The position numbers and the translations under genes are program-made. Positions 9,563 to 19,420 of a DNA stretch of 29,228 nucleotides are shown piece by piece (within the stretch, counting starts at the first letter, position 1; every line of letters begins with the position of its first letter). This stretch comes from Pseudoneurospora amorphoporcata. Its lineage: Eukaryota > Ascomycota > Sordariomycetes > Sordariales > Sordariaceae. The stretch spans positions 1 through 29,228 of the forward strand of contig MU859354.1 of assembly GCA_033297205.1 (NCBI GenBank), given 5' to 3'. The notes beneath the pieces were generated by a model. The model did not search any database. It had not been told where the DNA came from and was given only the letters and a program-made list of their open reading frames with translations.

Positions 9563-11197
9563 AGAGATGGCGAACCGAACCGGATATACCATCGATATCT
9601 GAGCTTTGCGCTCGCAGTCGACCAATGGAATAGGGCTGGACATTCGCTTCGTTTTTTGCGGCCCTATGGTGGCTCGCGCGGGACCTGACGTTTAGCTATC
9701 TCGACGGCTGGATCTTTGGTCACGCAACTTACTTTCGAACGGAGTTCGTCATTATGACCTTGTAATCATTCGAGACCGAGCAACGAAAAGATCTCAAAAA
9801 AGGCATTTCCCTGCTCTCAACTGGCGGCTTAGCGATAGTTCTATATCGAGTCATCTCACTGTTATATCAGACATCGGTGGATCGGTGGTTGGCGGATGCG
9901 GCTATACCCCCTTTCTACAAATGTTGCTTATATCTACTGCTTACGACTGCTGGAGGAGTGAGGCCCAGTGAGTGTAGGGAGGAAGGAGGATGGATGCTCC
10001 ATCCATCAGCGAGTTGCCATAACGAGGGGACTAGGACAGGACTGCGAAACCAGAAGACATCTTTTGTGCCACTTTTGTAATAAGTTTTTGTTTTGTTTTT
10101 TTCTTCTGCATTTTTCTGTCTGTCTCCGTATCTCTCTACTCCTTGTTGGCAAAGGGGAGCTACACACAATCGAATGTGGGATGTCTACTACTGCTGTTTA
10201 GCTGGAGTTGTTTTGGTGTTAAAGGTTTCAAGAGACTTCCTTTCTTTTTTTTTAAGCTTATAAGGCAAGCGGGGGATATGTATGGTAGTGTTGAGAGTGG
10301 TTTGCGTCGATTATCTATCACCTACTTCGGCATGCATGCATGATGGAGCGTATGATATCCTTTTTCTCCTGCGAAACAGTATCAGCCTCTCTATATATAC
10401 CCATCTATTGTCATAGAGGATGTCGTCATCATATTGTTATTAGGGGAGTCTGTTTTTCACGTTGGCCGTATTGAGCTTCACATCTTCACTACCTCATGAG
10501 CAGCTGAGTGGAAGAGATGTTTGATGTTGAGGCACCGGTGTCTAGTGATTTACTGGGATGAGATATCGGTTGGTGGCCATTATGACGCTTGTTAAAGACG
10601 AAGTTGGGCGATGAGGTTCTGTCATGGGCATTTTGTTCAAGACGATCATCATGTCTACTATTTGCTGGGAGTTCCAAATCCGCCGCTGATGGCAGGGATA
10701 TATGTATGAGGTGGCGAATGGTTGTATGACCATAAGAGACTGAAGTGTGGTGATGAAGTCGTGGAGATGAGGCTTTTGGCAGAAGTTGTACACAGTCAGT
10801 GATGAACGGGCCACTGATAGTGCACGACCACGAGCCCTGGGCGTGCGTGGTTCCAAATTCCATGAATGAGGCGACCTTGATGGCCAGACCATTCCTTGCC
10901 CCTGAATGCCGATGGCATGACCCCTGATACCTCTGACCTGACCTCCAATGTAAACAAAGTGAAACGGTACCTACTGGCAGCCGTTCGCCACTGTCAATTG
11001 TTGACTCACAACTGTCTGGCCACCACCCACTGAGTCCTTATCAGGGTCCCCGTACCCCGCCGCCGGGCACTCGATCCCGAGCGAAGCTTGGAACTGCCCC
11101 GCCAAAATTCACCTTTCCGCGTCCTCGAATTCCACTATCGCCGCGCCCAATTCACTTTACATCACCACGCTAGTAACGAATTCGATAAATCACGAAC
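9563..11197. other. Intergenic: kinase 3' UTR and AspRS promoter
   Basis: No gene is recognised in this 1.6 kb. The left part should hold the kinase 3' UTR; T-rich stretches occur at about 10085-10110 and 10240-10253. Two overlapping minus-strand ORFs at about 10489-10892 have no known domain. The right 250 bp is GC-rich promoter sequence with a TGACTCA site at 11002-11008. Confidence 0.5.
11002..11008. promoter_or_regulatory. Gcn4/CPC1-type site upstream of AspRS
   Basis: TGACTCA, the consensus for the bZIP activator Gcn4 (CPC1 in Neurospora), lies 190 bp upstream of the AspRS start codon. Fungal aminoacyl-tRNA synthetase genes are often under general/cross-pathway amino-acid control, so the site fits the gene. 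Function is inferred from sequence and context only. Confidence 0.55.
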
Positions 11198-13203
11198 ATG
11201 ACCGACAACGCTGCCAGCACTCCCGCGCCCCCGGCCGAACAGCAGCCTCCCGCCGCTTCTCCCGCTGCCGAAGGCGCTGAGGGCGCTGAGGGCGAGGGTC
11301 CCTCCAAGAAGGCGCAAAAGAAGGCTGAGGCCAAGGCCAAGAAGGAGGCCGAGAAGGCTCGTCGCGCTGCTGAGCGCGAGGCCGCTGCTAAGGCCGCTGG
11401 CAAGAGCACCGGACCGACCGAGGATCTCGCCAAGGACAACTATGGTGTCGTTAAGGAGAGGAAGGGACAATTCGAGCTGTCGGCTGATGTCGACGATGTC
11501 AACTTGAAGAACATCGGTGAGGAGCACGTTGGCAAGGCTGTCATTGTCAGGGCCTGGGTCCAGAATGCCAGAATCCAAGGGTAGGTTGCGCCCTCTTCGG
11601 GCCTGTTGTTCAGGAGCCACCAAGACAGAAGAAAGATGGGCTGACCGGCTTCTTACACCGTTACAGCGCGAAGATGGCTTTCGTCGAGCTGCGCGAGGAG
11701 GGCGCCTGGACCATCCAGGGCGTTTTTGTCGCCAACAACGAAGGCACCCCCGTGAGCAAGCCCATGGTCAAGTTCGCGGCCGGCATCAACCCCGAAAGTT
11801 TCGTCGTCGTCGAGGGTACCGTCGAGAAGCCCCTCGAGCTCGTCAAGAGCTGCAAGGTTTCCAACTACGAGCTGCACATCCGCAAGATCTTCGTTCTCGC
11901 CGCTGCCCCCCAGATGCTCGGCATGACCCTGGCCGCCGCCAACCGTCCCATCACCAACTTCAGCGACGAGGAGCCCGCTCCCGAGAAGGCCGCCGAGGAG
12001 GGTGTCGACAAGCTTTCCATTACCGCCGAGTCCTCCATCCCTGCCGCTACCATGCTCACCCATCTCGACAACATCATCATGCACAAGCGCGCCCCTGTTC
12101 AGCAGGCTATTGCCGATATCCGTATGGAGGTCAAGGATCTCTTCAGATCCTACCTCAAGAGCCACGGCTTCAAGGAGTTTGAGCCTCCCTGCTTGATCGG
12201 TGCTGCCTCTGAGGGCGGTGCCAACGTCTTCCGCATGCCCTACTTCGACAAGGAGGCTTTCCTCGCCCAGTCTCCCCAGTTCTACAAGCAGTTCGAGATT
12301 GCTGGCGGCAGAAAGAAGGTGTTCAGCATCGGTCCCGTATTCAGAGCTGAGAACTCCAACACCCCAAGACACATGACCGAGGTAAGCTAGGGGAAGGGCG
12401 TTAACTTGACGAGTTAGAAGAAAGCTGGAGCTGACATTGGCTAGTTCACCGGTCTCGATCTGGAAATGGAAATCAAGAAGGACTACAGAGAGGTTCTCCT
12501 CATGCTGGAGGGCGTCCTGCTTCACATCTTCCGCGGCATCAAGGAGCGCTGCGCGGCCGAGATCGAGCTTGTTCGCTCCGTCTACCCCGCCGAGGAGTTC
12601 CTTCTCCCCGAGCCCGGCAAGGAGGTCAGATTAACCTTTGCTGAGTATGTGTCTCCTTAGCAAAACCCCACCTACCCCTGAAAATCACCTCCACCGCGAT
12701 AGCTAACACGATTGTCAACAACCAGGGGTCAGAAGCTTCTCCGCGAGGAGGGTCCCGAGGAGTTCCGTAACGTGACCGACGACGAGGACATGAGCACCCC
12801 CCAGGAGAAGGCTCTCGGCGCCATTGTCCGCAAGAAGTTCAACACCGACTTCTACGTTCTCGACAAGTTCCCCGAGGGCGCCAGACCCTTCTACGCCAAG
12901 CTCGACAACGCCAACCCCAAGGTCACCAACGCCTTCGACTTCTTCCTCCGCGGCCAAGAGATCCTGTCGGGCGGTCAGCGTATCAACGACCCCGAGGAGC
13001 TCGAGGCCCGCATCATCCAGAAGGGCGTCGACCCCAAGAGCAATGGAATCAAGGAGTACGTCGACGTGTTCAGACAGGCTGGTGTGCCCGCCCACGGCGG
13101 TGGTGGCATCGGTCTTGACCGCGTTGTGGCCTGGTTCCTTAACCTGCCTAGTGTCCACCTTGCGGCGTACTACCCCAGGACGCCCAAGAGGTTGCTTCCT
13201 TGA
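11198..13203 (+). CDS. DPS1: Cytosolic aspartyl-tRNA synthetase
   Basis: Four exons (11198-11580, 11667-12381, 12445-12644, 12726-13203) join into 591 codons; introns are GT-AG of 86, 63 and 81 bp. The enzyme charges tRNA-Asp with aspartate in the cytosol. Residues 1-70 form an Ala/Lys/Glu-rich helical extension of the kind that binds tRNA in fungal and animal enzymes. An OB-fold anticodon-binding domain follows (about 85-190), then the class II catalytic core: an SEGGANVF region with AQSPQ, motif 2 with FRAE (F353-E356) running into HMTEFTGLD across intron 2, and motif 3 GIGLDRVV (R565). The C-terminus YPRTPKRLLP is typical of eukaryotic and archaeal AspRS. Long antisense ORFs over this gene, up to 290 codons, reflect its strong codon bias and are not genes. 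Confidence 0.95.
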
Positions 13204-13225
13204 GTGACTTGATGATGGGCTGTTT

Positions 13226-13227
<2 letters not shown>

Positions 13228-13283
<56 letters not shown>

Positions 13284-13431
13284 GGTATTAATGTTTTTGG
13301 GTTGGTGTTGGGGAGAGCCGCGGNNNNNNNNNNCCGCCCCCGCCCCCGGCGCCGGCCCCCCGGCGGCCGCGGGACCTCGCCCGCCCCGCGGGCCGCGGCC
13401 CCGCGCGCCCCCGCCCCCCCCCCCCCCCCCC
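13228..13431. other. Homopolymer runs and assembly gap
   Basis: A run of 35 T (13228-13262) is followed at once by 23 G (13263-13285). Ten Ns lie at 13324-13333, then a very GC-rich stretch ends in 18 C (13414-13431). A G run on one side of the gap and a C run on the other look like dark-cycle artefacts of two-colour sequencing carried into a contig end on both strands. The bases here should not be interpreted biologically. Confidence 0.8.
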
Positions 13432-14869
13432 GGAAATAGAAGATATGCGATCTGTGTTGCGAAAGCCGCGAAGCGTGTTGGGGCTGTTGCTTTTTTTTAC
13501 AGGTTTTTTTTTTTTTTTTTATTTATTTATTTATTTATTTTTTTTTTTTTTGGACGACATAGAGTTCACGCCAAACAAAAAATTATGATCCTTCACAATG
13601 ATGCATCTGCTAGACAGGTCTTTGAACAAGGGGAACGGACCCAAGCTGTACCGGTTGGTTGCAGCTATCTGCAGTGCATGGGCTTTGCGACTACGTACAA
13701 GCAAGCAATGCTTCACGCTGCAGGTAGGTACATCCCGTCCGGGTTTTACGTCTGCAGAATATTCGGATGTGGGTTGGTGGTTTGGTGGTTTGGCAGACTC
13801 TATATTCTCCAGTCTTCATCGAACCGAGTCGCCATTTTGGTATTTTCTTGCCATCAAAGTTACTTCCGTCTCAGTATCGGCATCTGATGCCATCAGGGGT
13901 TGGAGGCTGGATTGGTGCTGCAAAAATGGGAAGGTGTAGATAGGCCTGCATAAGGAACGCGTGTTATGCGAAGCAAGCCGTGGCAGCCACCTTTTTCATG
14001 TTTGATGTTTGCTTGGACCCAGCCAAGCTGTCACATTGGGCTTTTGCAGCTGTCGCATTGACAGCCGCGTTACTTCTGTACCATACATGTTGGAAAATCT
14101 TGCCAAAGAGCTTGGAGTCAGTCCATGTCGTCTATCTTCCTGCTGATTTTGTGCCCCAGAGTCGCGCGAGTTTTTACGGGTTGCGACTAATGGATACGCG
14201 AATGAGTTAGGGAGCTTCAACGTCTGGATGATGAATGTGAGAGCCATTGCGTCGTTTCCTCGGTTAAAAAATAACAAACGCCCTGCTGAAAGAGGAAAAC
14301 CGGGGGAAGCTTGGCCGTGCCGTTGCGTGTTCTGGAATGCCAAGCAGCCCACGCAAATCTTGCATGTTTTTGTTCAGCATGGAAGCGATATCTCCAGCCA
14401 TACGTACGCCATACAGTATCACGGCGACCAACGCATCTGGATCTGAATCGTGAATCATGTAAAAAATACAAGGAACGCTCACGTGCCCCAGACTAGAGTG
14501 TACTGTGTAATAAACTAGGGTATGGTAACATTGGATAATTGTTTGGTTGGTGAAGCTGTCCAGCTCTCACCGCCGACCCATCGTCATGGCGTTCACCATT
14601 CGGAGAACATGTTCGAATAAAACTCCGCCGCGATGGAGCCCGGGATGAGGTCAGCGAGTGGCAAGCTCGGACCCTTTTCACCAACGAATCCGGCCTAGCG
14701 TGCCGATTGATGAAGCGATCCAGCCTCCCAGAGTCCCACCACGGCCAGTCGCTTCCAGTTGGGTCCCACCAGCCAGCGACAGATAACGCCAAGTCTGCGT
14801 CGATCCCCCGGCCTTGCCCCTTCCACCCATGTCCACCTTGTCCACTTCTTCCCTTTCTTGGCATGGCCT

Positions 14870-14875
14870 TATAAG
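14870..14875 (+). promoter_or_regulatory. Possible TATA box of the CAX gene
   Basis: TATAAG about 245 bp upstream of the chosen ATG, followed by C/T-rich DNA. Position and composition fit a core promoter, but there is no transcript evidence. Confidence 0.3.
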
Positions 14876-15119
14876 CCCCGGTGCCTATCTGCTACCTCTA
14901 CCTGCCCACGTTGTACCTACTTCTGTCCGACTCCCGTCCCAAGCAACCCAAACCCCCAAGCCATTCGACATCAACTTAGACGCACAACTTCGGACTTACA
15001 ACACCCGCCCTCAAATCTGCATTTTCGAGCCTTATTTTTCTTTCTTTTCCCGTTGCAGAGCCGTGTGGTTGAACAAGTACACGCCCTCTCCCCTCGAACA
15101 AGTCGACCGGTCAAATTCG

Positions 15120-16320
15120 ATGAAGGAACCTTTGAATAATTCCTCGTACACAAATCGCACTCGCTCCTGGGCACACTCCAAGACGCATGGAGCTTCAGAC
15201 CCCGTCAGCTTGCTTCCTATAAGCAACCCTCCCACCGGTATCAACTCCACCACCAACACTACTACCACAGCCGGCCAAGATGCCACGCTCAACGACACCA
15301 GCCGTGGCAGGAACGTGCCCTCCGCGCACCAACAACCCCAGCAGACTTCCACAGACTCGTCGTCAACCGCCGGCGGCCATCACAAGGGGGATAGCAGTAA
15401 TGGCGCCAAATCCTCGACGGCTACATCACACCAAGCTGCGGGGCAGGGGCCTGAGTTAGAAACTACGGTCTCTGCTGCCGCTCAGGAACAAGAGCAGAAG
15501 CAGAAGCCCAACGTCGCAGTTAGATTTACAAAGGTCCTCAAGCAGGTCTTGTTTCACAACAAGCTCGTGAACTTGATGTTGGTCTTTGTCCCCGTCGGCA
15601 TTGTCGTCAGCCAACTACCGGGTTCCTCACCCGGTCTTGTCTTTGCCATGAATGCCCTCGCCATCGTTCCTCTTGCCGGCCTCCTCAGTTATGCCACCGA
15701 AAGCGTGGCCCGTAAGCTTGGAGACTCGCTCGGCGCCCTGCTGAACGTCACGTTCGGCAACGCTGTAGAGCTGATCATCTTGTAAGCCCACTAATCGAAT
15801 ACAGAAAGTCTCATGTCTTTTTGGTACTGTTGCGCTAACACTTGCTTCGATAGTATGTACGTTTTTCACCCGCCAGTTGGTAATCTGATCAAGACAAGAG
15901 AAAGCGAGAAATCAATTGCGTCCTAAATCATTGATGCTGCCTTTCCCCTTACTCACATCACCATATTGAGTCTTATGTCTTGCTGTGCCATTCCCCATCC
16001 AAATTTGTCTATATGCTTACAAAGTCTGTTTTGTTCAACGTTTACAGTATCGCCCTTGTCAAAGTAAGCTTTCCGAGGTCCACCCACCCACTACGGGATT
16101 TAACATTAGCTAACAACGGCTTCAGGACGAGATCAACATCGTACAGGCTTCACTCCTTGGCTCGATCTTGGCCAACCTGCTCCTCATCCTGGGCATGGCG
16201 TTCTTGCTTGGCGGTCTTCGTTTCAGAGAGCAGATTTACAACAGCACCGTCACCCAGATGAGTGCTTGTCTTCTCAGTTTGAGCGTTATTAGCCTCGTCT
16301 TGCCTGTATGCTCATCCCCG

Positions 16321-16365
<45 letters not shown>

Positions 16366-17982
16366 GGTGGGTTTGACCTGCTAACACTCTACAGACTGCG
16401 TTTCATTATTCTTTCATGGAAGCACCTGACACCGAGAAGAAGGAAGTCGACAAGAAGACTCTGAAGATCAGCCGCGGCACCAGTGTTGTAAGTTTTGACT
16501 TTCTCAATCGAAACATGGCCAACGCTAACTTGATTGCAGATTCTGTTGATTGTATACGTTATTTACCTTCTCTTTCAGCTTTTGTCTCACTCTTACCTCT
16601 ATGAATCTACTCCTCAGCATATCATTGATGAGGAGTCTACTCCGGGACCCGCCGCTGGCTGGCTCGATTCCTCGAGCTCCGACAGCGACTCTTCCACGGA
16701 TTCGGACTCTTCGGACTCGGACTATTCTCGCGAGACAGTCTCCAAGAGAATGAAACGTGTAATGCGTGGTGGTCACCGCAGAAGAAAGTCAAGCATCATT
16801 TCGAACCTCACAAGCGAGAGCGTTGTTGCAGCTCCTGCTAGGACCCCCTCGTTCGGTGCCAGCGATGTTACCCCTGGCTATGATGAACCCACACAGGGAG
16901 AATCGTCATCGCGACCCGGACTCGCCGTTAATCTGCACAGCCCTACAACGGAAGGAAACGAAGAGGTTGTTGAAGACGAGAAGCATTACCGCAGGCAGCA
17001 CAGGTATAAGCGACACATGAAGAAGCATCGCAAGAACAAACACAAGAAGCATCACCACAACGGATCCCAGGAGTGTATGAATGAACAAACCATTGTTGAA
17101 AGCGCCGAAGTCCAGCCAGAGGTTGCGCCAACACTATCGCCTGGCGAGCCCCGTCGTGTCGACTTCGCTGTGGATGGTGCTACCTCTACCGATCAGGCTG
17201 AGACTCCGGCTGGTCGCCGTCCTTTCCCCGGTCTGCGCGGCATGTCCCTCCGGCCTGTCGCTAGGAACTTGACACCAGCTGTCTTTGTCACCAGCCCTGA
17301 TAACGTCAACATTCCACCGGTCTCCTCTGGACCTGTTCCGCGCGTCCGTTACGGCATTCGCAGGACGAACTCGCTACCGGACCGCCTTAGCCAATCACTG
17401 TACCGCCCTCAGGGTGCCGTGATGCCTTCACAAATTCCGTTGTCCGCTGTTGTTGACGGCGCTGTCCCCGATAAAGACGAAGGTCATCCCGACGACTTGT
17501 CCCGCGTCAGTGCTGTCATTCTTTTGCTCGTGTCTACCGCTTTGGTAGCCGTCTGCGCCGAGTTCATGGTTGACTCGATTCACGACCTGGTCGCGGCTGG
17601 CAATGTTCCGGAGCTCTTCATTGGCTTGATTATCCTTCCAATCGTCGGCAACGCCGCTGAACATGTCACGGCTATTACCGTTGCCATGAAGAATAAGATG
17701 GATCTGGCGATCGGCGTCGCTGTGGGTAGTTCTATCCAAATCGCCCTCTTCATCACGCCGCTTGTCGTCATTATCGGCTGGTGTATGGACAAAGACATGT
17801 CGCTCTACTTCACGCTGTTCGAGACGGTATGCCTGTTCGTCTCAGCTTTCATCGTCAATTTCTTGGTGTTGGATGGTAGGAGTAACTACCTGGAAGGAGC
17901 GCTTTTGTGTGCGACGTACGTCATCATTGCCTTGGTGGCATTTTACTCGCCTAACCCGACCACACCGGGCGAGAGTCCTTAG
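15120..17982 (+). CDS. CAX-family Ca2+/H+ exchanger (vacuolar type)
   Basis: Proposed exons are 15120-15781, 15854-15856, 16048-16063, 16126-16305, 16395-16487 and 16540-17982, giving 798 residues. The family exchanges cytosolic Ca2+ for vacuolar H+. The N-terminal 137 residues are a Ser/Thr/Gln-rich cytosolic extension. Two homologous membrane halves follow, each with the ion-binding signature: GNAVELII (E217) in the first and GNAAEH (E692) in the second. The halves are separated by about 300 residues (roughly 335-641) where Vcx1-type proteins have only a short acidic stretch. This loop holds a Ser/Asp cluster (about 362-382) and a Lys/His-rich cluster (about 472-496), both candidates for metal sensing or phosphorylation. 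Without the 3-nt exon the protein would lack one residue inside the first signature helix. The start is the first ATG after a pyrimidine-rich leader; an upstream in-frame ATG at 14814 is less likely. The exact ion (Ca2+, Mn2+ or other) is not proven. Confidence 0.88.
16325..16364 (+). repeat. 40-T tract inside CAX intron 4
   Basis: The intron 16306-16394 contains a run of 40 T between the 5' splice site (GTATGC) and the branch point GCTAAC/CTACAG acceptor. Its exact length is uncertain from short reads. Confidence 0.75.
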
Positions 17983-18688
17983 AGAAATGACACAACAGTC
18001 CCTGAATGCTACAGAGGGCGACGGATATGGTTGATTCATGAGGAATATGCAGAAGCTACGCGGCGAGGACGTTTTACACCTTTTCTGTTTATGTGCCAGC
18101 ATACAGATTCACAGAAGGTAGCTGAGCTGTTGATGTACTTGCTGCTTCTTATGGTGCACCAGTCACTTGGCTGGGCACGGTTGATTGGACTCGGGCTTGT
18201 GGCAGCAGAAGGGGAACGATACGGCTCCGACTAAATGGGACCAACATGATGTTAAATGATGAATGGCTGCTTAACACTTAGCGGTAGAATATTATGCGAT
18301 AATGGAATCACGAATTGACCTGGGAGCGACTCGTGCAGTATATGAATCAGACGTGATGTGACGTTGGCTATGGATGTCTCTAGTTACCGGTCTCAAGAAT
18401 CAGCTCCGATACTTGCAGGTATCGATGGTAAACAGGACGTTGAAAGGGGCAACCGTACTACAGTGTACAATTACAGTGTCGGATTGAGACCGATACGGTG
18501 CGGCACACAACTGAACGCATGCAGCAAAACGCGGCGCTCCCTGCCAATCCTCGTAGGGTAGCTTGGCCCCGTGGCTCGCGTGGATCGACCCGCGCATTCA
18601 TTTTCACAATCGTCGAACCCTCAACCGCCGTAGCAACTCATCGCCAACTCTCCGCCCACAACCACGATTGGAAGGGGAATTCCGCACC
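17983..18688. other. Intergenic: CAX 3' region and Clr5-gene promoter
   Basis: No gene is recognised in about 700 bp. Short ORFs at 18031-18234 and 18358-18597 have no domain. The right end should contain the promoter and leader of the downstream gene. Confidence 0.5.
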
Positions 18689-19388
18689 ATGACTTACGAC
18701 TGGGATCCGTATAAAGAAATATGTTATCGTCTCTACGTCGACGAAAGGCGAAGCTTTGCACAAGTTGCCCGGTACATGGCAGAGAACCATGGATTTACCC
18801 CTAGGTACGTGAACAACACTCCTCGTCCATCTCCCTCGCCGTACACAGTACCACGATCGGGCATCCCTCCCAGTCTTGGGCGGTGCATAAAACCCGCGCA
18901 GCAAAACCCCAGCTTTCGACATCCTTTTTCACAACACCGAAACCTCCTATGTGGTTTACTTCGTTTGGCCTACTGACCATGGCACTCTACTTTCCAGCCG
19001 ACGCACCTTTTGGTACAAGTTCAGGGAATGGGGCTGGCCCGTCAGGGTCAACAAAGCCTACAGCAATAAGGAGTTGATAGCCAGAATCAAGGAACTATGG
19101 GAACAGAACCTCAAAGGGACGGAGATGCTGCCTATGCTCATCGAGGAAGGCTACGACATAAACGACCGTACGCTCAACAGGATCCGGCACAAGTACAATT
19201 GGAAACTGCGCTTGAAGACCATCCGGGATCTACGAAAAGGCATCATCAGGCCGCCTGGGCAACCGGCTGACGCAACAAATAATGGCAACAACAACGATAA
19301 CGACGAATACGGCAGTGATTCCGCTGATGATGATGATGATGATGATGATGAAGACAGCGACAGCGAAGAGGTAAGTAACGAAGAGGAC

Positions 19389-19420
<32 letters not shown>

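Larger units (their letters stand above)
13204..15119. other. Intergenic: AspRS 3' region, unreliable patch, CAX promoter
   Basis: No gene is recognised. The left part has homopolymer runs, an N gap and a second T-rich tract with (ATTT)n at 13504-13551. Overlapping short ORFs on both strands from 13530 to 14500 show no domain. A CACGTG E-box-like site occurs at 14480-14485. A TATAAG at 14870-14875 and a C/T-rich stretch (about 14810-14950 and 15030-15058) probably belong to the CAX promoter and leader. The TTTCTTTTCCCGTTGCAG sequence ending at 15058 could be a 3' splice site of a 5'-UTR intron. Confidence 0.5.

Noticed and set aside
11653..12525. 290-codon ORF antisense to AspRS, and similar antisense ORFs at 12715-13158 and 11162-11623
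   Set aside because: They cross the sense introns, have no domain, and are explained by the strong C-ending codon preference of the sense gene.
14814..15119. Upstream ATG extending the CAX protein by 102 residues
   Set aside because: The region is C/T-rich leader-like DNA with a possible 3' splice site ending at 15058; the ATG at 15120 is more plausible.
15782..16047. A single 266-bp intron in CAX without the microexon
   Set aside because: It leaves a complete branch point/acceptor and a donor flanking TAT unexplained, and removes one residue from a conserved helix; kept as the alternative model.
19371..19400. GTAAGT inside the Clr5 gene as a donor site
   Set aside because: The reading frame continues in the same acidic composition on both sides and no matching branch point and acceptor restores a sensible frame; a cryptic site cannot be excluded.
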